From Lineus longissimus (Eukaryota > Nemertea > Pilidiophora > Heteronemertea > Lineidae), in assembly GCF_910592395.1 (NCBI RefSeq), contig NC_088317.1, forward strand, positions 10,542,001 through 10,606,000: 64,000 bases of DNA, read 5' to 3'. Below are positions 12,301 through 24,300 of the stretch, one piece after another (the stretch's first letter is position 1; each line of letters begins with the position of its first letter). A model generated the notes under the pieces. That model did no database searches. It was not told the DNA's origin and saw nothing but the letters and a program-made list of their open reading frames with translations. A program made the translations under genes and the position numbers.

Positions 12301-15300
12301 GACAGTTGTGAAGGTTTCATTTGAACTGCAGTGAATGAAGTAGTTGAGGGTTTTTGTCACATCCGCTCTTCTATACCTTCAGTTTGGTGACAAACACGAC
12401 TGCCTTTGCTCCAACTGTGTTAAAGCAGGTCAGCGCAAAACAGCTCTTTAAATACCTTTAGTTTGATACCATTAACGCGACTACCTTCTGCTAACGGTGT
12501 TAAAGTTTAGTAGGTCATAAAAGTAGATCAGGGTAAACCTACTCTTCAACACACTTTTAGTGAGATATCAAACACGGATGACAGCTTTAGCTCTTACAAT
12601 CTCCAAGTAGGTTAATTGGTAATAAAAATAGGTAAGCACAAACCTAATGTTCATTATCTTTAGTTCGATACCAAACACGACTACTTTAGCTATAACAGTC
12701 TTAATCCTATAACACCTAGAGCCACTGCCAGCGCAAGTGCTTATTCCCCTAGGCCCCGACGTGATTTTCCTGGAAATCACATTTTTTGCAATGGGTCCAG
12801 TTTTTTACAAAATGACATAGGTGAACTTCCGAATGATATATTATAAGTCCCGTTCCTTTGAAAGAAGATGAAATTCCCTATTAGATAGGGTACATCCAAA
12901 TCGAAATCAAAAAAACGATCCATTTCAGAAATTCAAATGTCCAACCTGAATTTACTGGCTTGAAGAGAAACAAAAACTTAATCGTCAAATATCTCAAAAA
13001 CTTCTACAGCAACCACCATTGTTCATCCAGGCATTTGAAAGCTTAAGTTTCATAGATTAATAATAGGCGGCGCTCTGAAGGAGATCGGTAGCTAAGTGCG
13101 CGAAATTTGAATATGGGTGTGCGGGCGTCATAGGGCGCCTCCAGGGGGATCGGCGGCGGGGGTCATAGGGCGCCTCCAGGTGTCATAGGGTTAAAGTAGG
13201 GCAAAAGATCATAAATGTAGGTCAGTGCAAATCTCTCCTTCATTACCTTTACGGGCTTTAGTTTAGATTAGTTCTTATGACACTGCCCTATTCCCTCCCA
13301 TAAGACTACAATGCAGTCTCTTGATTGTGACATGAGGCATGCCGTCTCTTACATCACCCTCCTCTCCCATATCAATCAGGCTACAATGCGGTCTCTTACT
13401 TGATTGTGACATGAGGCATGATGCCGTCTCTTGCATCTCCCTCTTCACTTATATCAACCAGACTACAACGAAGTCTTACTTGATTGTGACATCAAGCATG
13501 ATGCCATCTCTTACATCACCCTCTTCTCTTATATCGATCAGGCTACAATGTGGTCACTTACTTGATTGTGACATTACCCTCTTCTCTCATATCATTCAGG
13601 CTACAATGCGGTCTCTTACTTGATTGTGACATGAGACATGATGACGTCTCTTACATCACCCTCTTCTCTTATATGTGACCCGTCACAGCAAAACCAGGCG
13701 CATGTCACACAGAAGATGAGCCAAAGTGACACCAGGAGATAATGGAAGAAATTGATGTGCTCATATTTCACAAAAGGCAGACAATAGAGAATTGATCAAA
13801 CAGTCCGTCTCAAGCTGCCAAGCTCAGAGCGACATGCGCCTGGTTTTGCTGTGAAGGGTCACATATCAATCAGGCTACAATGCTGTCTCTTACTAGATTG
13901 TGACATCACCCTCTTCTCTCATATCATTCAGGCTACAATGCGGTCTCTTTCTCGATTGTGACACGAGGCATGCCGACGTCTCTTGTGACATCACCCTTCT
14001 CTCTTATATCAATCAGGCTACAATGCCATCTCTTACTAGATTGTGAAATCTGGCTATGATGCGGTCTCTTACATCACCCTCTTATATCAATCAGGCAGAC
14101 ATTGCAGACACTTGCCTGGATGTGAATGAGCCAAATATTTACCAGCTTCGCTCTAATGGTCCTTAATAACTGTCACTAGGTAAGAACGTCAGGTACCTTC
14201 ATAACCGTCAGTTCGATACTAGCACAGATTGTCCATTATAAACTCATAGGAATGTTCAATGCAGTATTGATTGTTACTGGTGGTCTGTTAGTGCGGTTCC
14301 CGCAACCACCCAATTGACATAGTCTTACCTTTCACCAATTGGCTCCATCGTCCAGTCATGAATTTAGTTGTTCTTCACCGGGCGATGAAACTCACCTTTC
14401 TTCAGCCCATGACCTACATATGTATACGCACAAAGTCTACAAGCCAAGCACTCAGACAGAACGGCCGCCTAGGGACTGCGGTTTTATTTGAAGAGCGGAG
14501 TTAGAGGGGAAGCATGCAATGGTTAGGATAGCTGCAGTCTACAACCTGTAAAGAGAAAATATCAGAAGAGAACCAAGTTCGGAGTAACCTTATGGGACCT
14601 GATTAGTCATGATGACCCCAAAGGCTACCAGTAGTCAGAATTCCCCATTAAAAATTTTGCGCATCTTATCTACTGCATATTGCCTCAACCTCGCCTAGCA
14701 TGAACATGGCATCAGCTCTACTGACTGTTGGAGTGCACTAAATTAATGATCAGCTCCACTTGGGGGTAGTATACTCGTAGGACTGTAAATCCATGAAAGC
14801 TCCACCCAGCTCAGGCTAGGTCCAGCAGCCTACCAACTGATTACCGGTATTTACATAGCAATATTGAGTCTTCACATTAGGTCTGTGACATTGGACAAAT
14901 TCCAAGGGGAAAATGCGGTACTGGGTAAATCATTGTCCTACTCTCCAATATGGCTGGTCCTGAAAAAACTCTATATAGGAATCAACTGGTCCAGCAACGA
15001 ATTCAAACTCCATTCTATACATTACCAACAGTTTAGGTACACAGCCTTTCTGGGCAGACCATTATACATGTAAGTAACAATCTAGTTTAGGCAGTGGCCA
15101 GTCCAACACATGCATGGAAGGCACTGATGTGGTGACAATATAAATATGGCAATGTAATAAGAACAATTCCAATGTTTCATGGCATCACATCCAAACAAAC
15201 CCTCACCTACATTCTAGGCAGGAAGTGGGATTCTACAATGCCACCAGTGTGGGGTTCCATTTCATTGAGCTTTCAATTAAAGGCTGCATGTCCAAGAGTT

Positions 15301-18300
15301 TAGGTTTAATAGACAAGCTTTATTTTTCATCATTATTATTAATAATGAAGCGGCCTGGGGCGTTGTGCTCACCTGTGGACATCAGCCAATATACGCTATT
15401 TTGTGACCTTGAAAAGTAGGCTTAGCTGGGTTAGGGTTAGGGTTATGCTGACATGGCAACCACTAAGGTATTGGGGAAAGGACATGTTATCCATGATCTT
15501 GACACAAGAAGAATAGGAATAACAACCAACACATCAATCAAAGATTCCTCTGTCATAAGTGTTGACAGAATTATAATAATTTTTTTGACTCTTCTTTCTT
15601 TCTCAACTTAGGCCAGATGAAATATGGGGAACAGCTGTGTTTATGACTCATTAGCTAGATTAGGCCTACTTTCATGTCCAGGTCAAATTTGAAAACTGAC
15701 CGTGCCAAAATTTAGCATGCGCTTGGAGGTCATATTGAGGTAATGTATCAAATATGAACAAACTAGATCAAATTGTTTTTGAGTTGGAGCACTTGGATCC
15801 GTTTTGGGTCAGGCCCCCTGGTGGCCACATCTGAAGTTGGAACAGGCAGAAATTTTGTGCCCCGGAGAAGGTCTTCCTGTCATACATTTTTCCAGGTTTT
15901 GAAGTTGCTATATAAAACAATGACAAAACATGCCACATTTTTTTGTTTTTTTCCAACTTTGACCTCTGTGACCTTGAAAATTATGTGAAATCAAAAACCC
16001 GTACTATATGTGATGCACTATCACCAGATGAACCCACGATAAAAGTTTTGACATACTAGCTAGCAGCGTTCAGGAGTTATGGCCAAAAGAAGTTTTTCAC
16101 AAAGCGCCCCTATATGCCTATATATATAAGCCAGAACAATAATAAAATTGCGCCGAATTTCAGTATACAAGTTACCGTTGCCTCCTGAGACCATTACACT
16201 AAGTTTAAAGTTTCTAGGTCCAGTGGTTAAGAAACGTGCCACCATTGTTTAAGGGACAACGGACGATGCACTATCGCTAAAGCTCCCCTGTCCTGGAGAC
16301 AGGTGAGCCAAAAATTCAGAGATGCAATTTCAATTTCAAGGCTTCTTTATTCAATCAATTTGTATAATAAGATAAGACTGTTCACTCACAGATAACACGG
16401 TCGACATTTATCATTGACATTCCCGATTATGTTACAAAAACAATCAGTAGTCAGTGCTGATACCTGAAACCGTGAGAGGATCCTGTATGGCGTGCTGTTC
16501 ATGTTGGTGGTACGATAAAACATAAATGTACAAAAAAGATCAAAACTTTAATTTTACTTGTGTGAAAAACTAGTGAACTGGAGGGGGGGGGGGATAAAAT
16601 AAAATTGGCCTAGGCCTAAATCGTAAAAGAACTTAGTAAAATATAAATTTTAAAAAGTTCACCCTCATTTACTTAAGTACACATTGGTAGAGTTTGGACA
16701 CATGTTTGGCTTGCAATGCATACTTTACTTCCCTGCACATATGCTGCAAGGCATGGTAAATAATGAAGGCCAGTTCATGCAGAAAAAAATCTCAAAACTA
16801 AATAAGCAAAATTCAGAATCAATTTTTTCATCAAACAATTTCTTTATATCTGTAGACTTGCCACAAAAAACCAGTGAACTGGAGGGGGGGATTAAATAAA
16901 ATTGGCCTAGGCCTAAATCGTAAAAGAACTTAGTAAAATATAAATTTTAAAAAGTTCACCCTCATTTACTTAAGTACACATTGGTAGAGTTTGGACACAT
17001 GTTTGGCTTGCAATGCATACTTTACTTCCCTGCACATATGCTGCAGTGCATGGTAAATAATGAAGGCCAGTTCATGCAGAAAAAAATCTCAAAACTAAAT
17101 AAGCAAAATTCAAAATCAATTTTTTCATCAAACAATTTCTTTATATCTGTAGACTTGCCACACCTTTTCAATACCTCTCTATGCATTTGACAGTTCCAGA
17201 CTTATCAATTAGATCTTATCTAATTGATAAGTCAGGAACCTCCAACCTATGAATATTCAATGATGCGCATGCGCTAGTAGTTAGTAGTCAGTAGTTTGAC
17301 TACGCAACCCAATTATTATTCCATAGGCACGGCCCGCAGCTGGAAAAAAACGGCACTCACCGTACCTAGTTTTTGTCCTTGCTTCTAGCAGATTAAACCC
17401 AGAGGATGCTCTGGTGATCCTTCTTTGGGGGGGGGGGGGGTCGCAGTTAAAAGTTCTTTCAGGTACACAGCTGGTTTGACTGCACTATCTCAGTATATCG
17501 GACACTAAGAAAGATTAATGATTCACTGTCTAATCAACTAGGAGCTGTAACGACTTACATGGCAGCACCACTATTTTGTGCGGTGACAAGGGAACAAGCG
17601 CTAAGAGGCCCTGATAGCTTCAATATGACTATTGTAATGGTATACTCCATTTGGAGACATGTGGTGCCACCTTGAAATTCCCAATTGCTTTTAGTTGATT
17701 CTACAGTAGCCTACTTGGGATGAATATATTTCAAAAAATTCAACACCACCAATCATTATTGTCCATTGAAGATTAAATATTATCCCAGTCCCATCCCACC
17801 CATCAACTTTTTTCATTTTTCATACTTCAATCCTTGCAAGTGTGAAGTGACTTGTTTAACCCTTTCACTGCGGATGTACGCTTTTTTGCGACCAAAAAAA
17901 TGTTCAGATCTGTGCGGATGTACGGTGAACTGCGACTTGGGGGAGACCTGAATCAGACGATGTTTTCAATAGAAAATTAGTACAGAAACTTGTCGCTAGG
18001 TGTCCTGCCATGTTGTTTATGTTATATTATCGAGCGCAGCGCCATCTGCGATTAGCATCATAAACCAGCATCATCGTACCATCACCTATTAGCATACTAA
18101 TTAGTATATCATTAGCCTTATACGGTTAGTGTCTTCTTGGTCTTCACTTCTTGTATCTCGATGTAATGGTCAACTTCTCATGTGTGTTAGATTAAAGTAG
18201 ATATATACAGAAACCACGACTTCTCTCCTCCATCAAAGAAGCACGAGGAAATACAACATGGTGTCAGAATTCTGAAAGAACTTTCGTCAGGACATTTTGA

Positions 18301-21300
18301 ACAGTTTGTGCCACTTTATTCGGATGGATAAACTATCGGATACTGATACGAAACTTTTTCAATGGCCGATCGATGATGAGTGACCTAGATACGCCCCCCA
18401 AGCAGCAGGAGCAGGATACTTAGCAGTGCTTAGTATAAGATTCTCGGAGATGTGATGGTGCTACGGTAGGGCAGTGAACTTTTTACAAACTATAAATTGA
18501 CGTGAATAGAACATTATACAGTGTATAATCGTCCAGAACAGTGTTCAAAAAGAGACTTAGCATCAATTTCTAGCAACTGTAATCAGAATCCATCATGGCC
18601 GACAACCCGCCAGTAGCCGCCATTGCCGCCGCCCTCACCATCATCTACGCAAACGATTTGTCAGCTGTAAAGCCACCGTCTTTTGATTGGGACGCCACGG
18701 ACCATGTCCAACAATATAAAACGTTCAAACGGTACTGCCAACTCGTTTTATCGACACCGACATACGAGACAAAAGCCCCCGCCGCCATTGTCAATTTCAT
18801 CCTCTTGTGGATGGGACCAAAGGCTGTATAAATATACGACAACATGACGTTCGGAGAGGTAGCGCACAGAACAGATCCGGAGAGAGTCTGGACAGCTTTC
18901 CAGAATTACTTTGAGCCAAAGTCAAACTACAGATTGGCCCGTTTCCAACTCCACGAAATGACTCAACAGAACGGAGAGCCAGTCGATTCCTTCGTTACGC
19001 GTCTCAAAGTCCAAGCCCAGAAATGTCAGTATCGAGATCCAGCCGACATCAACGACCATCTAATTGACCAAATAGTTAAAGGCATAACACACGCCAGCGT
19101 GAGGAGAAAGTTACTAAACCAAGACTCAAACAGACTGACTTTGGATACAGTCCTCGATTTCGCTAGGACGTACGAAGCAACACAGGAGCAGATGCAACGT
19201 TTTGGCCAATCGGCACAAGCTAATGTGAGCGAACTACGAAGCAAAAACAATGCGCAGAACAGATCACGTCAGCCAAGATCAAATCGTAACTCGTGCATAT
19301 TTTGCGGAAGTTGCCCCGCAAAAGACCAGGAGTGCAATAGATGTGGCAAAGTAGGCCACTGGGGCAAGGTGTGCCTTAGCAGTCAGAGTCCGCGCGAACG
19401 GAGCACACCCAGACACAACCCTAACCAAAGTAACAGCACGAGAGGACGAGACAGAACCAGAGGCAGAGGCCGAGGCCGTGGTCACCGGAGCCAGACTCCA
19501 CACCAACGCAAAGGCCGCGGAGTGCATGCCGTCGGTCAAGATATCGCATCGGATTTCGAAGGGTTATCGTTCAGTGCGGTAGACCTAGAGTTTAGGAATA
19601 AACACTCGCACGCAACTGGCCACGCAAAAAACCGCTCAGAGGCATACGCCAGTTTAAACATACAACCGTACCCCGAAAAAAACGCTAAACTGCGCGGAAA
19701 AGCCGACACCGGCGCGCAAGGGAATGTTATGCCACTCAGGACATTCAGGAACATTTACCCAGAAAAAGTAAACCAGGAAGAAAAACCTGTCAAAACCACA
19801 CCGTCAAATATAAAGTAAACCGCCTATAACGGTACGGACATTCCGCAATATGGTACCATCGCCATACCGTGTCGATACAAAGGCACAGATTCTGAATGGA
19901 AAGATACAACTTTTTTCATCGCAGACACAAGTGGTCCAGTTATTTTCGGGCTACAAACATGTGTAGCACTCGGACTAGTTCAACTCAACTGTGAGGTAAA
20001 GTTAGATAGCGCCCACGATGAAGCTTATCCGAAGATTAACTCCACTAAAGAACTCTGTGAACTATACCCCGATCGTTTCGAGGGCCTTGGAAAGTTTCCA
20101 GGTAAACACAAGATAACGCTAAAGGAGGACCCCCAACCAGTCATTCACGCACCACGCAAAGCTCCAATCCAGCTACGTGATAAAATTCATGCCGAAATCA
20201 AGCGCATGATTGAAATGGAAGTCATCAAACCCATCACCGAAGCAACAGATTGGGTCTCCAGCATCACTTACGTAAACAAGCCTGATGGGTCACTCAGGAT
20301 ATGTCTCGATCCCAAGGATTTGAACAAGCAACTGAAACGAAGCCAGCACCATACGCCAACGCTTGAAGAGCTAACACACCGTTTCGCCAGAGCAAAATTC
20401 TTCAGCAAACTCGACGCTAAATCCGGATATTGGTCTATCGAACTGGATGAGGAGAGCCAAGCGTTGACAACGTTCAACAACCCTTTTGGACGTCACTGCT
20501 TTCGCCGTCTTCCATTCGGTTTAAGTATCTCGCAAGACCTGTTCCAGCGTGCGATGGATGAGATCCTGGAGGGACTAGACGGAGTAGTCTCTATTGCTGA
20601 TGACATCACAATATACGGAACGACCGAAGAGGAACACGACAGAAACCTCCACAAGCTGATGTTACGTGCGCGGAAAAAAGGCCTAATTTTCAATTACGCC
20701 AAATGCAGCATCAAGCAATTCGAAATCACGTTTTTCGGAAATATCTACGGCCGAGATGGTGTACGCCCCGATCCAGGGAAAGTACAAGCTATAAACGAAC
20801 TGACGACCCCAAGCAGTGTCAAGGAACTACAGTCATTCCTCGGTATGGTCACATACTTAGCGCCATACATCCCGAAACTCAGTGAGTTAACTGCGCCACT
20901 CAGAACACTCTTGCAAAAAGACATTGACTTTCAATGGCAACCCGAACAGGAAGCAGCATTTCAAGCTATCAAGGATCAGATCTGCAAAACCGCAACACTA
21001 AGCTATTTCAACCCGAAATTGCCGACAACTATCCAAGTTGATGCAAGCCTAAACGCATTAGGAGCAGCGCTAATACAGGACAATAAGCCTATCGCATACG
21101 CCTCAAAGAGTCTCACTGACACTGAGAAACGTTACGCCAACATAGAAAGAGAACTGTTAGCCTGTGTATTTGGAGCCGAACGGTTCCATACCTACGTGTT
21201 CGGAAAATCCTTCATGATAGAATCAGACCACCGCCCATTAGAAATGATCTGCAAGAAAAACCTAACTGCCGCACCCGCACGATTACAAAGGATGCTATTG

Positions 21301-24300
21301 CGCCTGCAGAGATACGATTACGACATCACGTACGTACCAGGACGCGAAATGATCTTACCAGACAGTTTATCCCGCCTCCCGAAGACGAAACCAGATCCAG
21401 AAATAAACTTAAACGTGAAAGTCTGCATGGTTCAGTTTAGTGAATCCAAACTGATCACCCTCAGAAAGGAAACGGAAAAGGACGAACAACTCGTCCCGCT
21501 CAAACAACTAATCGTACGTGGATTTCCCGCCAGGCAAAAGGAGATCGCCCCTCACGTAAAGGATTACTGGCCTTTTCACGACCAACTCTCAATCGAGGAC
21601 GGAATCATCCTCAAAGGATCGCGAAAAGTGATCCCAGACGCACTACGTTCGGAATATCTCGCCACAGTACACGAAGGCCACCAAGGCATCACACGATGCC
21701 AACAAAGAGCACGGAGCGCCGTCTACTGGCCAGGAATTAACCGTGACATTGAGAACATTGTGAAACATTGCATGCCGTGTCAAACGCACCAGGCGGCACA
21801 ATCAAAGGAACCGCTTGATCCAATTATACCGGATGTCCCGAACATACCAATGCACACGATTGGTACGGATTACGTACAATATGCAAACAAGGATTACCTC
21901 GTAATAGCCGATAATTACTCCAAGTTTCCGTTTGTCGAAGAAATGAAGGACATTTCCAGCAGAGCAACCACGATCGCAACCGAAAAAATCTTCGCAACGT
22001 TTGGCATCCCAAACACTATCATATCAGACAACGGTGGACCGTTCATAGGTGGACATTACCAAACAATGGTCCAGAGACTAGGGATAAACCACGTGACCAG
22101 TTCACCGAAACATTCTAAGTCACATGGCTTCGTGGAAAGCCAAGTCAAAATCGCCGAAAAAATAATCAAGAAAAATGCCAACCTTCAAACATCACTACTG
22201 GCACATCGCACAACGCCCTTAGGTCCGAACCTACCGTCGCCAGCTGAGATGATGTTCAACAGGAAAATACCCAACAGTCTACCGACTTATACGAGATCGA
22301 CTGCGACCGAGATCGAAATCGAAAGTAGGCAACAATCGCAAGCTAAGACCACAGCTTGGTACAACCAAGACGCAAAAGAGCTACCAGAACTGTCCCTGCA
22401 GCAACCAATATTCTATAGCGACGTGGCCAAGCGCACTTGGTCACCAGGAATCATTACCGGTATTGGCCCAGAACCCCGGTCGTATACTATAACATGCAGC
22501 ATCAACGGCAGATCACTACGTAGGAATAGAAGCCTTTTAAGGTCACGCCAGGTTACTTTCGCCGAGCCCCCATCAGTAGACAACAGCAAATTTGACGCAT
22601 ACGAGCCAGGTGGTATGCAACCGCGCAACACGCGAGAACGGAGCAGCGGAAACGGAACTGAGTCAAGTGTGGTCGCAATACCTCAAACACCTGCAACGAT
22701 CATACCCCAAACACCCGCAAGGATCGTTCCCCAGACACCTTCCAGCTCAAATAATAGTAACGTGACAACTCCAGCAGCTGCGACGCCACAAGAAACTACC
22801 CGCCGATCGCAACGTGAAAGGCGACCTCCAAATTGGATGAAGGATTTCCAAATTGGAAAATAAAATGATAATATCAGGTGATGTGCTGGTAACCTCTCCC
22901 TATATTCTTCATTTTGCATACATATACGTGTGAAATAGTTTAGAGAGATATAGCCCGACATATATAGACTCTGTACGAAGTAGAACTGTGAAATCGGACT
23001 GATAACTTTTCTTATACAAGAACATTTTGATACAATCGCATAAATGAACAGCTACTGTAAAATTGCTTAGGTACCGTCACATAAATCATTCTTAGTGAAG
23101 GGGATGTTATATAATCGAGCGCAGCACCATCTGCGATTAGCATCATAAACCAGCATCATCGTACCATCACCTATTAGCATACTAATTAGTATATCATTAG
23201 CCATATACGGTTAGCGTCTTCTTGGTCTTGACTTCTTGTATCTCGATGTAATGGTCAACTTCTCATGTGTGTTATATTAAAGTAGATATATACAGAAACC
23301 ACGACTTCTCTCCTCCATCAAAGAAGCACGAGGAAATACAACAGTTTACCGCTAGAACTTCCGATTTCTGAGTGAAAACTTCGGTGTTTTTATTCAAAGT
23401 TTAGCCGATATTTTGAATCCAAAGTTTTGTAAACAAATTTAAATGGCTCAGTCACGTGTTCGACGAACTGCAGAATCAATAATCGATGAAATAGTGAATT
23501 TGAGGCGTTAGAAGACGAGTTGGAATATGATTCTGAACATAATGCCGATGTACACAGCATGCATGGGGATGATAGTGTGCATGATTCAGGGTCCGAGGGG
23601 GGTGATAGTGATAGCCTGGGTCAAGATGTAAAATCTTGTTTTTATCCTCGTTAATTAATATTAATTAGCGTTAATTAGTTAATTAACATAATTTCAGGTA
23701 ATTAACAAATGCATAATTTGAAAGTCCATGCTGTCCCCAACAACCTTTTCCAATAGTCCAAAGCTCTATCTCTTCTCCTTCAGGCTGTATATTGGCCTCA
23801 AAGTTACCTATGTTAAAATTGGCTTTTACAGTATTTTGGGGGCAGCAAGGAATCAATATTGAAATAATTATGAGCGGCGCAGCAAAAGGGTTAAGGACTC
23901 ATCAACAGTTTATAGACCAATCCGATTAACATAATCTATTCACTCGCAGGTTGATCTATAATGAACTACCAACCTACTAAAATACTAAACTACTGACTAC
24001 TAACTACTAGCGCATGCGCAGTACAAGGATGACGCTCGGTCTGCAACTGCAAGTGTGGTCCTGTCTCACGCCAACTTCTTGTGAAGCGGTCGGCCATATT
24101 CATCTTGTGTTCGAGTCATAACCCGGGTTTGTTTTGATTCAACAATGATGTTTATAAATACAAAGAGGCTATTCTTATAACAAATGTTTGTCTGGGTTTC
24201 AAAGTCATTCTCCAGTGATTGTTATATTAATGTGTAATAGATAATTGTGAAGTATTACGATTATTTCATTCTGATGATTTGGAATAATTTTTTGCAACAC

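Larger units (their letters stand above)
18020..23343 (+). mobile_element. Ty3/gypsy LTR retrotransposon, near-intact
   Basis: Two 239-bp LTRs flank a single long gag-pol frame (18595-22863). The 5-bp duplication GTTTA lies at 18015-18019 and 23344-23348. A PBS-like TGGTGTCAG begins at the 5' LTR edge (18259) and a purine tract AGTGAAGGGGA abuts the 3' LTR (23094-23104). I count six LTR differences by eye (about 2.5%), so insertion was fairly recent. The domain order protease-RT-RNase H-integrase marks Ty3/gypsy; the element is probably in or near the Mag-like lineage (inference). Only two nonsense codons break the frame, so most protein regions are preserved, but this copy is unlikely to be autonomous. 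Confidence 0.95.
17860..23890. mobile_element. piggyBac-like TTAA element, split by a gypsy insertion
   Basis: TTAA lies at 17856-17859 and 23891-23894. The termini are CCCTTTCACTG and CAGCAAAAGGG. The two halves (17860-18019 and 23344-23890) match the 693-bp copy at 11569-12261 and include the same transposase N-terminal remnant (ATGGCTCAGTCACG near 23443). The halves are interrupted by the gypsy element with a 5-bp duplication of GTTTA. The element resided here before the gypsy insertion. Confidence 0.82.

Noticed and set aside
15431-15447. GGTTAGGGTTAGGGTTA, telomere-like repeat
   Set aside because: Fewer than three units inside a family A element; too short for an interstitial telomere.
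17429-17440. Poly-G tract
   Set aside because: Simple low-complexity run with no flanking G-tracts that would make a convincing quadruplex.
18645-22961. Minus-strand ORFs across the gypsy element
   Set aside because: Shadows of gag-pol.
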